A stretch of DNA of 64,000 nucleotides from Metabacillus litoralis (lineage in GTDB: Bacteria > Bacillota > Bacilli > Bacillales > Bacillaceae): positions 124,001 to 188,000 of the forward strand of contig NZ_JAIVKL010000003.1 in NCBI RefSeq assembly GCF_020524045.1, written 5' to 3'. The notes under the pieces are model-generated. The model was not told the DNA's origin, did no database searches, and saw only the letters and a program-made list of their open reading frames with translations. Made by a program: the position numbers and the translations under genes. The stretch's first letter is position 1. The number at the start of each line of letters is the position of its first letter. This document shows positions 9,752 to 20,013 of this stretch, one piece after another.

Positions 9752-11431
9752 ATGAGTTGGACAAGTATTGCTTTGTTTATTCAATTGTTTTTTGGGATTA
9801 TTATAGGGATGTATTTTTGGAACTTATTAAAAAATCAGCGGACTCAAAAAGTCTCGATCGATCGTGAGTCAAAAAAGGAAATGGAACAGCTGAGAAAGAT
9901 GAGAGCAATAAAGCTAACAGAACCTTTAGCTGAGAAAGTAAGACCCAATAGTTTTGACGATATTGTTGGGCAACAAGATGGTATACGATCGTTACAAGCA
10001 GCCCTATGTAGCGCAAATCCACAGCACGTTATAGTGTATGGACCACCAGGTGTAGGTAAAACGGCTGCTGCCAGACTTGTATTAGAAGAAGCGAAAAGAA
10101 ATCAACGATCACCATTTAAGAATAATGCTGTTTTTGTGGAGTTAGATGCCACAACTGCAAGATTTGATGAAAGAGGAATTGCTGACCCGCTTATTGGCTC
10201 GGTACATGATCCAATTTATCAAGGAGCAGGTGCAATGGGGCAGGCAGGTATTCCTCAACCAAAGCAAGGTGCAGTAACTCATGCACACGGTGGTGTACTA
10301 TTCATTGATGAAATTGGTGAACTTCATCCTATACAAATGAATAAGCTGTTAAAGGTTTTAGAAGATCGCAAAGTTTTTCTTGAAAGTGCTTATTATAATG
10401 AAGAAAACACTCAAATCCCAACACATATTCATGATATTTTTAAAAATGGCTTACCTGCAGATTTTAGGTTGATTGGTGCAACAACAAGAACTCCAAATGA
10501 AATTCCACCAGCTATTCGGTCAAGATGTCTAGAAGTATTTTTTAGGGAACTAGAGCAAGATGAACTAAAAATAATTGCAAAAAAAGCGGCTGATAAGGTG
10601 GAAATGAATGTATCTGATGAGGGTATTGATTTATTAACATCATATGTACGAAATGGAAGAGAAGTTGTGAACTTAATGCAAATTGCAACAGGTATAGCAT
10701 TATCAGAAGATCGTGCCAGTATTTCAGTTGAAGATATTGAATGGGTTATCAATTCAAGTCAGCTTACGCCTAGATATGATCGGAAAATAAATGAAAAAGC
10801 AAAGGTTGGCTTAGTTAATGGTCTCGCAGTTTATGGACCAAATACAGGAGCGTTGCTTGAAATCGAGGTAACGGTTATCAATGCAGAAAAGGATAAAGGT
10901 ACAATTAACATTACCGGAATTGTAGAGGAAGAAAGTATCGGTGACCGTTCAAAGTCGATCAGAAGAAAAAGCATGGCAAAAGGTTCAATTGAAAATGTAA
11001 TAACTGTATTGCGTTCAATGGGAATTAATGCTAGTGATTTTGATATCCATGTTAACTTTCCAGGTGGAACACCGATTGATGGGCCTTCAGCAGGAATTGC
11101 AATGGCAACAGGGATCTTTTCTGCCATACATCGAATTGCCATCAATAATAAAGTGGCAATGACAGGAGAAATAAGTATCCATGGAAATGTAAAGCCAATC
11201 GGCGGAGTTATTCCTAAAATTAAGGCGGCAAAAAAGGCTGGAGTCGAAACAGTTATCATTCCTCAAGAAAACATGCAATCGATTTTGAAAGAAATTCAAG
11301 GAATTAACATTATTCCAGTCACTAATTTACAAGAAGTGTTTGATATCGCACTTGTTAATCCACCAACAGAAAAAGTGGAACCGATTATTCAAAAAAACAC
11401 TCCAGATTATCCGAAACAGGAATCTGTGTGA
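9752..11431 (+). CDS. lonB: ATP-dependent protease LonB
   Basis: 559 residues. LonB is the second Lon protease of Bacillus, known to act in the forespore in B. subtilis. An N-terminal hydrophobic segment (about residues 5-26, IALFIQLFFGIIIGMYFW) can anchor it to the membrane. The AAA+ domain has Walker A GPPGVGKT at 97-104 and Walker B GGVLFIDEIGEL. The C-terminal peptidase has the serine-lysine dyad S446 (DGPSAG) and K489 (43 residues apart, as in Lon). Unlike LonA it lacks the large N-terminal substrate-binding domain. Ribosome binding site AGGAGGG; own terminator downstream; lonA follows as a separate unit. Confidence 0.97.
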   Translation: MSWTSIALFIQLFFGIIIGMYFWNLLKNQRTQKVSIDRESKKEMEQLRKMRAIKLTEPLAEKVRPNSFDDIVGQQDGIRSLQAALCSANPQHVIVYGPPGVGKTAAARLVLEEAKRNQRSPFKNNAVFVELDATTARFDERGIADPLIGSVHDPIYQGAGAMGQAGIPQPKQGAVTHAHGGVLFIDEIGELHPIQMNKLLKVLEDRKVFLESAYYNEENTQIPTHIHDIFKNGLPADFRLIGATTRTPNEIPPAIRSRCLEVFFRELEQDELKIIAKKAADKVEMNVSDEGIDLLTSYVRNGREVVNLMQIATGIALSEDRASISVEDIEWVINSSQLTPRYDRKINEKAKVGLVNGLAVYGPNTGALLEIEVTVINAEKDKGTINITGIVEEESIGDRSKSIRRKSMAKGSIENVITVLRSMGINASDFDIHVNFPGGTPIDGPSAGIAMATGIFSAIHRIAINNKVAMTGEISIHGNVKPIGGVIPKIKAAKKAGVETVIIPQENMQSILKEIQGINIIPVTNLQEVFDIALVNPPTEKVEPIIQKNTPDYPKQESV

Positions 11432-11440
11432 TGTATGAAA

Positions 11441-11478
11441 AAAACCTACTCGAGTTTAATAAGAGTAGGTTTTTTGGT
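11441..11478 (+). terminator. lonB terminator
   Basis: AAAACCTACTC (11441-11451) pairs with GAGTAGGTTTT (11463-11473), followed by TT and a T-rich tail. Confidence 0.9.
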
Positions 11479-11637
11479 TGTTTTTAGTGAAGAATGCTGA
11501 TAATTAATCGGATTTATCTGCTTTTGCAAATCTCTTAAGATAAATATGAACAGAAAAGTTAAAGGAACACTAAACAAAGTCAAATATAGGATTAAAGAAG
11601 TTGAAAAAAATCTGCTGATTAGATGATTATTTTAAAA

Positions 11638-11790
11638 GGTTCTTTTTTGAAAAATGCTTATCGACACTTTTATCTGTTGTAACTAATGGTTTATCGCATA
11701 AAAAGTACAATCTTTAGAAGAAAAGATGCCTTTAGACTTTAGTTGTCTCTAATAGGATTCTTAAAGCAACAATGTTAACGACAAACTGCT
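11638..11790. repeat. MITE-like repeat copy, lonB-lonA spacer
   Basis: Starts GGTTCTTTTTTGAAAAATGCTT and ends AAAGCAACAATGTTAACGACAAACTGCT; the inner GAAGAAAAGATGCC..TAGACTTTA is shared with the copy at 22323-22484. Ends are imperfect inverted repeats. The rest of the 470-bp lonB-lonA spacer shows no gene. Confidence 0.6.
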
Positions 11791-11947
11791 TATTTTAAAA
11801 ATGATTTTTACATTTCCTTTTTCAAATGTGAGGAATAGGGTATACTACGTATGGAATTGATTGAAAAGTTGTTACAAATAGACACTTGAAATAGAATAGG
11901 ATAGAATTGAACAATAACTAATTAATATGTCATGGAGGTGTAAACGC

Positions 11948-14269
11948 ATGGCGAAATCAACTACTCAAATCGTCCCACTTCTTCCGTTAAGAGGCTTATT
12001 AGTCTATCCGACGATGGTATTGCATCTTGATGTAGGGAGAGATAAGTCTGTACAGGCGTTAGAAAAAGCGATGATGGAAGATCATATAATCTTTTTAACG
12101 ACACAAAAAGAGATTTCGATAGATGAGCCACAAGAAGATGATATCTATGAAATAGGTACATTAACGAAGATTAAGCAAATGCTTAAATTACCTAATGGGA
12201 CAATCCGAGTTTTAGTAGAAGGAATTGAACGTGGAGAAATAGAGCGTTTTGTCGAAGAAGAGAACCACTATTCTGTAGAAATAACCATGCATAAAGATCC
12301 TGAGGAAAAAGGTGTCGAAGAAGAAGCTTTAATGAGAACAATGTTGGAATACTTTGAACAATACATAAAGCTTTCGAAAAAGGTATCTGCAGAAACATAT
12401 GCAACTGTTTCAGATATTAATGAACCAGGTCGTATGGCAGATATCATTTCTTCTCACTTACCTCTTAAGCTTAAAGAAAAGCAAGAGGTTTTAGAAACAC
12501 TTGATGTAAAAGAAAGATTGAATAAAGTGATCTCAATTATTCATAATGAAAAAGAAGTTCTTCAGCTTGAAAAAAAGATTGGTCAGCGTGTGAAGCGTTC
12601 AATGGAACGAACACAAAAAGAATACTATTTGCGTGAGCAAATGAAAGCTATTCAAAAAGAACTTGGTGAAAAGGAAGGGAAACTTGGAGAAGTTTCTACA
12701 CTTTCAGAAAAAATTGAAGAAGCTGGGATGCCAGACCATGTAAAAGCGCTTGCTTTAAAAGAGCTTGATCGTTATGAAAAAGTTCCATCAAGCTCTGCTG
12801 AAAGTGCGGTAATTCGCAATTATATAGAATGGCTACTTTCCCTACCATGGACTAACGCAACAGAAGACCGTCTTGATGTTAATATTGCAGAGAATATTCT
12901 TAATGAAGATCACTATGGGTTAGAAAAAGTAAAAGATCGCGTGATTGAGTATTTAGCTGTTCAACAGCTTACAAATTCACTAAAAGGTCCTATTCTATGT
13001 TTAGCAGGACCTCCTGGGGTTGGTAAAACATCTCTAGCACGATCAATTGCGAAATCATTAAATCGTAACTTCGTCAGAATTTCTCTAGGTGGAGTAAGAG
13101 ATGAATCTGAAATCCGCGGACACCGTCGAACATATGTCGGAGCCATGCCTGGAAGAATTATTCAAGGAATGAAAAAAGCTGGAACCATTAATCCAGTATT
13201 CCTTTTAGATGAAATTGATAAAATGTCGAGTGATTTTAGAGGAGATCCTTCTTCAGCATTACTTGAGGTGTTAGATCCTGAACAAAACCATAATTTCAGT
13301 GATCACTATATAGAAGAAACATATGATCTTTCAAAAGTGATGTTTATTGCAACAGCCAATAATTTAGCGACAATACCAGGTCCTTTGCGTGATCGAATGG
13401 AAATTATTAATATCGCAGGTTACACAGAGCTAGAAAAAGTTCATATAGCGAAAGACCATCTTCTTCCAAGACAATTAGAAGATCATGGACTAAAAAAATC
13501 TAATTTACAAATACGCGAAGATGCGATCCAAAGTATGATTCGTTATTTTACAAGAGAAGCAGGAGTTCGAGGGTTAGAGCGTAAATTAGCAGCTGTTTGT
13601 CGAAAAGCGGCAAAACTCGTAGTAAAACAAGAGCGAAAGAAGATTGTTGTTACTGACAAAAACATCGAGGACTTTCTTGGTAAAAAACAATTTAGATATG
13701 GACAAGCTGAACTTGAAGACCAAATCGGTGTGGCTACAGGATTAGCATATACAACTGTCGGGGGAGACACTTTATCAATAGAAGTGTCAGTTTCACCTGG
13801 TAAAGGGAAATTGATTTTGACTGGTAAGCTCGGTGATGTAATGAAAGAATCAGCACAAGCCGCTTTTAGTTATATTCGATCTCGTGCAGAAGAGCTTCAT
13901 ATTGACCGTGATTTTCATGAGAAAAATGATATCCATGTTCATGTTCCAGAAGGTGCGGTTCCAAAAGATGGTCCATCAGCCGGGATAACAATGGCCACAG
14001 CTCTTATTTCAGCATTAACAGGTAGACCTGTTCGAAAAGAAGTAGGAATGACAGGGGAAATAACGTTACGTGGAAGAGTTCTTCCAATTGGCGGATTAAA
14101 GGAAAAAACGCTAAGCGCACATCGTGCAGGGTTAACAAAAATTATTGCACCAAAGGATAATGAGAAAGATTTAGATGACATTCCTGAAAGTGTACGTAAT
14201 GAACTAACCTTTGTACTTGTGTCACATTTAGATGAAGTGTTAAAACATGCGTTGGCAGAGGAGAAATAA
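11948..14269 (+). CDS. lonA: ATP-dependent protease LonA
   Basis: 773 residues from the ATG at 11948 after ATGGAGGTGTAAACGC; an in-frame ATG at 11927 lies upstream of that site and is less likely. Cytosolic AAA+ serine protease that degrades misfolded and regulatory proteins. The order is the LON N-terminal substrate domain (about 8-205), a coiled-coil linker, AAA+ with Walker A GPPGVGKT at 354-361 and Walker [10 protein letters not shown], then the peptidase with dyad S677 (KDGPSAGIT) and K720 (GGLKEK). It overlaps ysxC by one base (TAATG), which suggests coupled translation. No CIRCE-type operator was seen upstream. Confidence 0.98.
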   Translation: MAKSTTQIVPLLPLRGLLVYPTMVLHLDVGRDKSVQALEKAMMEDHIIFLTTQKEISIDEPQEDDIYEIGTLTKIKQMLKLPNGTIRVLVEGIERGEIERFVEEENHYSVEITMHKDPEEKGVEEEALMRTMLEYFEQYIKLSKKVSAETYATVSDINEPGRMADIISSHLPLKLKEKQEVLETLDVKERLNKVISIIHNEKEVLQLEKKIGQRVKRSMERTQKEYYLREQMKAIQKELGEKEGKLGEVSTLSEKIEEAGMPDHVKALALKELDRYEKVPSSSAESAVIRNYIEWLLSLPWTNATEDRLDVNIAENILNEDHYGLEKVKDRVIEYLAVQQLTNSLKGPILCLAGPPGVGKTSLARSIAKSLNRNFVRISLGGVRDESEIRGHRRTYVGAMPGRIIQGMKKAGTINPVFLLDEIDKMSSDFRGDPSSALLEVLDPEQNHNFSDHYIEETYDLSKVMFIATANNLATIPGPLRDRMEIINIAGYTELEKVHIAKDHLLPRQLEDHGLKKSNLQIREDAIQSMIRYFTREAGVRGLERKLAAVCRKAAKLVVKQERKKIVVTDKNIEDFLGKKQFRYGQAELEDQIGVATGLAYTTVGGDTLSIEVSVSPGKGKLILTGKLGDVMKESAQAAFSYIRSRAEELHIDRDFHEKNDIHVHVPEGAVPKDGPSAGITMATALISALTGRPVRKEVGMTGEITLRGRVLPIGGLKEKTLSAHRAGLTKIIAPKDNEKDLDDIPESVRNELTFVLVSHLDEVLKHALAEEK

Positions 14270-14853
14270 TGAAGGTTACAAGTTCAGAAATTGTTATTAG
14301 TGCTGTAAAACCAGCTCAGTATCCGGCTGAAAATATCCCGGAAATTGCATTAGCAGGTCGATCAAATGTTGGGAAATCATCTTTTATCAATAAGATTCTT
14401 GCGAGGAAAAATCTTGCTAGAACATCATCTAAACCTGGTAAAACACAAACATTGAATTTTTATATCATAAATGAAATTCTCCATTTTGTTGATGTTCCTG
14501 GTTATGGATATGCAAAGGTAAGTAAAACAGAGCGTGAAGCATGGGGGAAAATGATTGAAACCTATATTACGACACGAGAGCAGCTTAGAGCTGTTGTGCT
14601 CTTAATAGATGTTCGACATCCACCATCAAAAGATGATGTATTAATGTATCATTTCTTAAAGCAGTATGAGATTCCAACAATCATTGTTGCAACAAAAGCA
14701 GATAAAATACCTAAAGGCAAATGGCAAAAACATGCTAAAGTTATTAAAGAAACTCTAGACATGGATAAGTCAGATTCATTTGTATTGTTTTCATCTGAAA
14801 CTGGTCAAGGTAAAGCTGAGGTTTGGAAAATTATTGAACATTATATTTCATAG
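14269..14853 (+). CDS. ysxC: ribosome biogenesis GTPase YsxC/EngB
   Basis: 194 residues. Essential GTPase that acts late in 50S subunit assembly. G1 [11 protein letters not shown] (about residues 29-39), a G2 threonine in the GKTQTLNFY segment, G3 [11 protein letters not shown] and G4 TKADK are all present. The start ATG uses the last base of the lonA stop codon, the same arrangement as in other Bacillaceae, so the two are one operon. The stop codon runs directly into a repeat element. Confidence 0.97.
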   Translation: MKVTSSEIVISAVKPAQYPAENIPEIALAGRSNVGKSSFINKILARKNLARTSSKPGKTQTLNFYIINEILHFVDVPGYGYAKVSKTEREAWGKMIETYITTREQLRAVVLLIDVRHPPSKDDVLMYHFLKQYEIPTIIVATKADKIPKGKWQKHAKVIKETLDMDKSDSFVLFSSETGQGKAEVWKIIEHYIS

Positions 14854-14884
14854 AGGTTGGGACATAAGTATTTAAGCTAAAGAT

Positions 14885-14946
14885 AAACCCGAATTATTAG
14901 GTGATATGTCAATTAAACATACGCCTAATAGTTCGGGTTTTATTTG
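14885..14946 (+). terminator. lonA-ysxC terminator-like hairpin
   Basis: AAACCCGAATTATTAGGTG (14885-14903) pairs with CGCCTAATAGTTCGGGTTT (14922-14940, two G-U pairs), followed by TATTTG. It is part of the repeat element but can serve as the operon terminator. Confidence 0.6.
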
Positions 14947-14991
14947 CCTTCTTCAATAGTTTTTTTGATTTTTTATACTATTTTTAAGAAC

Positions 14992-15134
14992 TAGAGTGGA
15001 ATGTAGCGGAAGACACTCGGGCACCTACTTAGAATTGAGGAAAGGCTGAGACCCCACAGGCGCTTCGCGTCGAGGAGGCTCAGCTTCCTCCCCGGCGAAT
15101 GGAGTGTCTGCAGCGCAATGGAACGAACTTGTTT
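14992..15134. repeat. GGAGCGGAAGACAC-type structured repeat, best copy
   Basis: Runs from AGAGTGGAATGTAGCGGAAG to GCAATGGAACGAACTTG. It contains CAGGCGCTTCGCGTCGAGG and GGCTGAG...GGCTCAGC, matching a GC-rich intergenic repeat widespread in Bacillaceae (from memory). Its base composition stands out from the AT-rich surroundings. Confidence 0.75.
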
Positions 15135-15209
15135 CTTTCAGCTTAATTGAATTAAGATTTATGCGTCTTTTTGTATGACTCTTTAATTATGTCCCAGCCT
15201 CATTTGTAT

Positions 15210-15257
15210 AAAGTGCATGTGTCTAGCTCCAAAATAGGCACATGCACTTTTTCTTAT
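15210..15257 (+). terminator. perfect 12-bp terminator hairpin after ysxC
   Basis: AAAGTGCATGTG (15210-15221) pairs perfectly with CACATGCACTTT (15239-15250), then TTCTTATTTT. The loop contains GTCTAGCTCC, a sequence common in Bacillus intergenic repeats. It lies between convergent genes and may stop transcription from both sides. Confidence 0.85.
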
Positions 15258-15263
15258 TTTGCA

Positions 15264-15755
15264 CTATCTCTTACGTTTTTTCATTAATAATAAGTAAGCA
15301 CCAATGAGGATAAATAAAAGTGGCCAATACTTCTCAATAAAAGAGTCAAAATTTTGGATGAATGTAATTGACTCTATTATTTTTTGGAAGAAATGGAGAA
15401 ACAGGCCAATTGCCAACAAGGTTACTCCTTGAACATAACCAGTTTTCCCTTTTATTGATGTTAAGATTATTCCTAAAGCTAATATAAACAAAAATGCTGC
15501 CGGGTGATCTGGCCATGAAGAGAGCTTGTTATAATAGATGAAATGAACTCCAAGTCCTGTTAAAATAACTGCTGGTAAGATTACGGTATAATCTTGAGAG
15601 AAATGCCCACTGATGAAGAATGCTAAGCCTAGTAAAATTAATAATATTTGCCAGCTATTTTGGAAATTAAACAAATGGATATTAAAATTTTGGATAGAAT
15701 AAAAAATACCAATTGCGAAAAGAATGATTGCTGGTAACAAAGTTTGATTTTTCAT
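15264..15755 (-). CDS. six-TM membrane protein, LiaI/LiaF-TM-like
   Basis: 163 residues from the ATG at 15755 (reverse strand), preceded by TTGAGGTGTTCT. Six hydrophobic segments of 16-19 residues, a short positively charged tail (MKKRKR) and repeated WPLLFILIG/WQILLILLG phrases resemble the LiaI/LiaF transmembrane region found in envelope-stress proteins. That likeness is from recognition, not a search. It is the only minus-strand gene between 1 and 25 kb and does not fit the surrounding operons. It could also be a generic DUF-type integral membrane protein. Confidence 0.8.
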   Translation of the reverse strand: MKNQTLLPAIILFAIGIFYSIQNFNIHLFNFQNSWQILLILLGLAFFISGHFSQDYTVILPAVILTGLGVHFIYYNKLSSWPDHPAAFLFILALGIILTSIKGKTGYVQGVTLLAIGLFLHFFQKIIESITFIQNFDSFIEKYWPLLFILIGAYLLLMKKRKR

Positions 15756-16044
15756 AGAACACCTCAAGGAAAATGATTAGGTTAAAAATAAGATTAACTG
15801 AAATATTGATCCGAGCCATTAGCTTGATTAATACGTTAATTTTTGTTATTGTACTCTTTGAGAAGTATGAGGAATTTGTCTTAGTTTGTAGAAAGTATAA
15901 TAAGAATGTTCTATCTACAACTTTTAAATAACAAACATATTTTATCATATAGTTTCAAACACTGTTCACATTTTTTAACAGAGTTTAAAGCATAAGATGT
16001 TATACTATTAATAGAGATCCTTGTATGTGGGGGTGTAAAAGGGA

Positions 16045-17403
16045 ATGCATATACTTGTTGTCGGGTTAAACTATAAAACTGCCCCTGTTGAAATTCGCGA
16101 GAAGCTTAATTTTCAACCAGATGAGCTTGCAGTTGCGATGAAACAGTTAAAGAAGCAAAAAAGTGTACTTGAAAATGTGATTGTTTCTACATGTAATCGA
16201 ACGGAGCTATATGCTGTAGTTGATCAGCTACACACTGGTCGTTACTATATTAAGGCATTCTTAGCTGATTGGTTCGGTATAGATAAAGATGAGATTACAC
16301 CATATCTAACGATTTTTGAACAAGATGGTGCACTAGATCACTTATGTAAAGTTGCTTGTGGGTTAGATTCCATGATTCTAGGTGAAACACAAATACTAGG
16401 ACAGGTAAGATCTAGCTTTTTACTAGCACAAGAACATCAAACAGTCGGTACAATTTTCAACCAATTATTCAAGCAAGTTATTACGTTAGCTAAACGTTCT
16501 CACTCAGAAACTGATATAGGAGCAAATGCAGTATCTGTTAGCTATGCAGCTGTTGAGTTAGCAAAGAAAATCTTTGGTGATTTACGTTCTAAGCATGTCT
16601 TGATTTTAGGTGCAGGAAAAATGGGCGAGCTAGCTGCTCAAAATTTACATGGTAGCGGTGTTGGAAAAGTAACCGTTATGAATAGGACGTTACAAAAAGC
16701 TGAAGAGCTTGCGAATCGTTTTGACGGAAACGCAAAAAGCATGAATGAACTACAATGTGGTTTGATTGAAGCGGACATTCTTATCAGTTCAACAGGAGCA
16801 AAGGACTTTGTGATTACAAAGGAAATGGTGACTCATGTTGAGAAAATGAGAAAAGGCAAACCATTATTTATGGTTGATATTGCTGTACCAAGGGATTTAG
16901 ATCCAAAGTTAGCAGAATTAGATAGTGTTTTCCTTTATGATATTGATGACCTTCAAGGAATTGTTGAAGCAAATCTTCAAGAACGTAAAGTAGCTGCAGA
17001 GAAAATAGAGCTAATGATTGAGGAAGAAATTGTTCAATTTAAACAATGGATAAACACATTAGGTGTTGTTCCAGTTATTGCAGCTCTTCGTAATAAAGCA
17101 CTTAGCGTTCAAGCAGAAACAATGGAAAGCATTGAACGTAAAATGCCAAACTTAACTGATCGTGAAAGAAAAGTGCTGAATAAGCATACGAAAAGCATCA
17201 TCAATCAATTGCTTAAAGATCCTATTGTGAAAGTAAAGGAACTTTCTGCTGAACCAAACGCTCAAGAATCATTGGAACTTTTCAAAAAGATATTTAACAT
17301 TGAAGAGGATGTTGAAGAACAAACGGCTAAAGAAAGATTGGAAAAGCAATCATTAAGATCTAATGAGCAGATGATCGATTATCGTGCTTCACTTCAATCG
17401 TAA
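16045..17403 (+). CDS. hemA: glutamyl-tRNA reductase
   Basis: 452 residues. Reduces glutamyl-tRNA to glutamate-1-semialdehyde with NADPH, the committed heme step. The catalytic cysteine is C50 in VSTCNRTEL. The NADPH domain has [13 protein letters not shown], and a C-terminal dimerisation helix follows. The start ATG is preceded by GGGGGTG. First gene of hemAXCDBL. In B. subtilis HemX controls HemA stability, and the same pair is adjacent here. The upstream 277 bases contain TATACT (16001-16006), a possible -10 box. Confidence 0.98.
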   Translation: MHILVVGLNYKTAPVEIREKLNFQPDELAVAMKQLKKQKSVLENVIVSTCNRTELYAVVDQLHTGRYYIKAFLADWFGIDKDEITPYLTIFEQDGALDHLCKVACGLDSMILGETQILGQVRSSFLLAQEHQTVGTIFNQLFKQVITLAKRSHSETDIGANAVSVSYAAVELAKKIFGDLRSKHVLILGAGKMGELAAQNLHGSGVGKVTVMNRTLQKAEELANRFDGNAKSMNELQCGLIEADILISSTGAKDFVITKEMVTHVEKMRKGKPLFMVDIAVPRDLDPKLAELDSVFLYDIDDLQGIVEANLQERKVAAEKIELMIEEEIVQFKQWINTLGVVPVIAALRNKALSVQAETMESIERKMPNLTDRERKVLNKHTKSIINQLLKDPIVKVKELSAEPNAQESLELFKKIFNIEEDVEEQTAKERLEKQSLRSNEQMIDYRASLQS

Positions 17404-17421
17404 GTGAAAGGACCTTTCATT

Positions 17422-18252
17422 ATGGAAATGAGTTTGACTAGAATTAATGAAGTTACCATCATTCTTTATGCATTATGTGTACTTTTATATTTTATAGATT
17501 TTCTAAATAATAACCGGAAGGCGAATCGTGCTGCCTTCTGGTTACTTTCTATTGTTTGGCTTTTGCAAACAATTTTTTTATTTGCTCGTATGTTTGAAAC
17601 AGGAAGATTTCCAGTTCTAAATATGTTTGAAGGGCTATATTTTTACACCTGGGTCCTTGTCACCCTTTCTGTTGTATTAAACAAATTTCTTCGAGCTGAA
17701 TTTATTATCTTTTTTACAAATATCATTGGATTTATCATGATGGCTATACACACTTTTGCACCAGCTCAATATGAGTCTGCAGCAGTATCTAGTCAGTTAG
17801 TGTCAGAGTTACTATTAATACATATCACCATGGCCATTCTATCTTATGGAGCTTTTTCTCTGTCTTTTGTTTTTTCTATTTTATATACAATTCAATATGA
17901 TTTATTAAAAAAGAAAAAATGGGGAAAACGTCTTCTTCGTATTGAGGATTTATCAAAGCTTGATCATATGTCATATGTATTAAATGTCATTGGAGTACCG
18001 ATGCTCTTATTAAGCCTGATTTTAGGCATTATCTGGGCGTATATCAAAGTGGTAAACTTCCATTGGTACGATGCAAAAATACTTGGTTCCTTTATGGTGT
18101 TACTTACTTATAGCGCTTACTTATATATTCGAATTGTTAGAGAATTACAAGGTAGATCAGTAGCGTTAATGAATATAGCGGCTTTTCTTGTGTTATTAAT
18201 TAATTTTTTCTTATTTGGTAGTTTATCAAGATTTCACATTTGGAATTCATAA
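17422..18252 (+). CDS. hemX: HemX, membrane regulator of HemA
   Basis: 276 residues from the ATG at 17422, which is preceded by AAAGGACC at the right distance; a GTG at 17404 is in frame but lacks a site. Eight or so TM helices and the cytochrome c assembly/CcsA-like fold are visible (FPVLNMFEGLYFYTW, LVSELLLIHITMAILSYG, WGKRLLRIEDL). In B. subtilis HemX lowers HemA protein level. It does not catalyse a heme step. Located in the plasma membrane between hemA and hemC. Confidence 0.95.
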   Translation: MEMSLTRINEVTIILYALCVLLYFIDFLNNNRKANRAAFWLLSIVWLLQTIFLFARMFETGRFPVLNMFEGLYFYTWVLVTLSVVLNKFLRAEFIIFFTNIIGFIMMAIHTFAPAQYESAAVSSQLVSELLLIHITMAILSYGAFSLSFVFSILYTIQYDLLKKKKWGKRLLRIEDLSKLDHMSYVLNVIGVPMLLLSLILGIIWAYIKVVNFHWYDAKILGSFMVLLTYSAYLYIRIVRELQGRSVALMNIAAFLVLLINFFLFGSLSRFHIWNS

Positions 18253-18282
18253 AGATATCTTCGGATAAAGTAGGAGGAAAAC

Positions 18283-19215
18283 ATGCGTAAAATTGTCATT
18301 GGTTCTAGACGTAGTAAATTAGCTTTAACGCAAACAAATTGGGTAATTAATCAATTAAAAGCATTTGGTTTACCTTTTGAGTTTGAAATCAAGGAAATCG
18401 TGACAAAGGGTGATCGAATCTTAGATGTCACTTTATCAAAGGTCGGTGGAAAAGGTTTATTTGTAAAAGAAATTGAGCAGGCAATGATTGATGGTGATAT
18501 TGATATGGCCGTTCATAGTATGAAAGATATGCCTGGAATTCTTCCAGATGGTTTAACAATTGGTTGTATTCCAAAAAGAGAAGATCACCGTGATGTATTG
18601 ATTTCAAAAAATCATCAAAAGCTATCAGATCTTCCTTCAGGTGCAATTATCGGAACGAGTAGCTTAAGACGAAGTGCGCAACTATTGATCGAGCGACCTG
18701 ACCTGGAAATTAAGTGGATTCGTGGAAATATAGATACACGACTTGATAAGTTAAAAACAGAAGATTATGATGCAATTATTTTGGCGGCAGCTGGTTTATC
18801 TAGAATGGGTTGGAGTAAAGATGTTGTCACAGAATTTCTTGAGCCTGAGACATGTTTACCTGCAGTAGGTCAAGGGGCACTAGCAATTGAGTGTCGTGAA
18901 AATGACGAAGAGTTATTGAACTTATTAGGAAAGTTAACGGATCATCAAACAAAGCTAGCTGTAACGGCAGAGAGAACCTTCTTAACTAAAATGGAAGGTG
19001 GATGTCAAGTACCGATTGCAGGCTACGCAACTGTGAAAGAAAATGATGAAGTTTCCTTTACTGGTTTAATTGCTTCACCAGATGGAAAAGAGTTATATAA
19101 GCAACATATTGCAGGTGCAAATCCTGAAGAACTGGGCAAGCAAGTTGCTGAAGCTTTGACAAAGCAAGGTGCAAAAGAATTAATTGACCGAGTAAAAGAG
19201 GAGCTAGATCAATAA
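18283..19215 (+). CDS. hemC: porphobilinogen deaminase (hydroxymethylbilane synthase)
   Basis: 310 residues. Joins four porphobilinogens to hydroxymethylbilane. The dipyrromethane cofactor cysteine is C241 in [12 protein letters not shown]. The N-terminus has [13 protein letters not shown], and the active-site [12 protein letters not shown] lies near residue 75. The ribosome binding site is TAGGAGG. The stop codon overlaps the hemD start region (TAATGA), so the two are probably translated together. Confidence 0.98.
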   Translation: MRKIVIGSRRSKLALTQTNWVINQLKAFGLPFEFEIKEIVTKGDRILDVTLSKVGGKGLFVKEIEQAMIDGDIDMAVHSMKDMPGILPDGLTIGCIPKREDHRDVLISKNHQKLSDLPSGAIIGTSSLRRSAQLLIERPDLEIKWIRGNIDTRLDKLKTEDYDAIILAAAGLSRMGWSKDVVTEFLEPETCLPAVGQGALAIECRENDEELLNLLGKLTDHQTKLAVTAERTFLTKMEGGCQVPIAGYATVKENDEVSFTGLIASPDGKELYKQHIAGANPEELGKQVAEALTKQGAKELIDRVKEELDQ

Positions 19216-20000
19216 TGAAAAGTGTAGATCCTTTACAAGGGAAGCGAGTATTAATTACACGAGCAAAGTCTCAAGTTGAAGGATTTATTAAAAAAATTGA
19301 AGAATCGGGTGGAGTAGCTATTTCTGCCCCTCTTCTTCAAATAGAAGCAAACGATGAGAATGAAGTTGATATCTCACAAACACTTGATAATATTAAGGAT
19401 TATGACTGTATTGTATTTACCAGTGCAAATGGTGTCACTTTTTTCAAAGGGTATCTGGATAAATTCGATATGTCTTATGATCAACTAAGTCATTTAACTG
19501 CTGCTTCAGTTGGTAGAAAAACAAGTGAGCAAATGAAAAAAATAGGTTTATCTGTCTCTATCGTTCCAGAGGAATTTGTTGCAGAGAAATTAGCAGAAAG
19601 TCTATCTACGAACCTTCCTAACAGTTCTAACATACTTGTGATACGTGGAAACTTAGCTCGACCCACTCTTGTATCAGAGTTAACAAGAAAAGGTTTTAAA
19701 GTGACAGATTTAGTTGTTTATAAAACATTACATAATGAAACAGAAGCACATAAACTACAACATTTTTTATCAAATGATGAACTGGATTATATCACGTTTA
19801 CAAGTTCTTCAACGGTTGATAGTTTTATGAAGGTACTTAATCAAGAAGAATTACTTACCCATTTAAAAAAACTAACCTTTATATGTATTGGACCTATTAC
19901 GAATGAAACACTTAAAGGGTATGGTTTTAAAGGTTATATGCCTGATTCTTATACAACAGATGATATGGTAAAGCTAATGATACAACTTGAAGATAAATAA
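19215..20000 (+). CDS. hemD: uroporphyrinogen-III synthase
   Basis: 261 residues. Closes and inverts ring D of hydroxymethylbilane. HemD proteins diverge widely; what is visible is the two-domain fold with [11 protein letters not shown] at the N-terminus, [14 protein letters not shown] and [14 protein letters not shown] as the paired motifs, and [13 protein letters not shown] near the C-terminus. Its start overlaps the hemC stop by one base, and position between hemC and hemB supports the call. Confidence 0.96.
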   Translation: MKSVDPLQGKRVLITRAKSQVEGFIKKIEESGGVAISAPLLQIEANDENEVDISQTLDNIKDYDCIVFTSANGVTFFKGYLDKFDMSYDQLSHLTAASVGRKTSEQMKKIGLSVSIVPEEFVAEKLAESLSTNLPNSSNILVIRGNLARPTLVSELTRKGFKVTDLVVYKTLHNETEAHKLQHFLSNDELDYITFTSSSTVDSFMKVLNQEELLTHLKKLTFICIGPITNETLKGYGFKGYMPDSYTTDDMVKLMIQLEDK

Positions 20001-20013
20001 GGGAGGATTTCAA

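Larger units (their letters stand above)
14853..15201. repeat. 349-bp composite element bounded by GAGGTTGGGACATAA inverted repeats
   Basis: GAGGTTGGGACATAA (14853-14867) and TTATGTCCCAGCCTC (15187-15201) are inverse complements with one mismatch. A long hairpin sits just inside the left end (14885-14940) and a GGAGCGG-type repeat is nested at 14992-15134. A related element without the nested repeat lies at 60770-60907. Confidence 0.75.

Noticed and set aside
10831-11259. 142-codon minus-strand frame inside lonB
   Set aside because: Antisense shadow of the LonB peptidase domain with no start signal.
16000-16014. Possible PerR-type box TTATACTATTAATAG upstream of hemA
   Set aside because: Only one half-site matches the known TTATAATnATTATAA operator well, and it coincides with a -10-like sequence; not enough to call.
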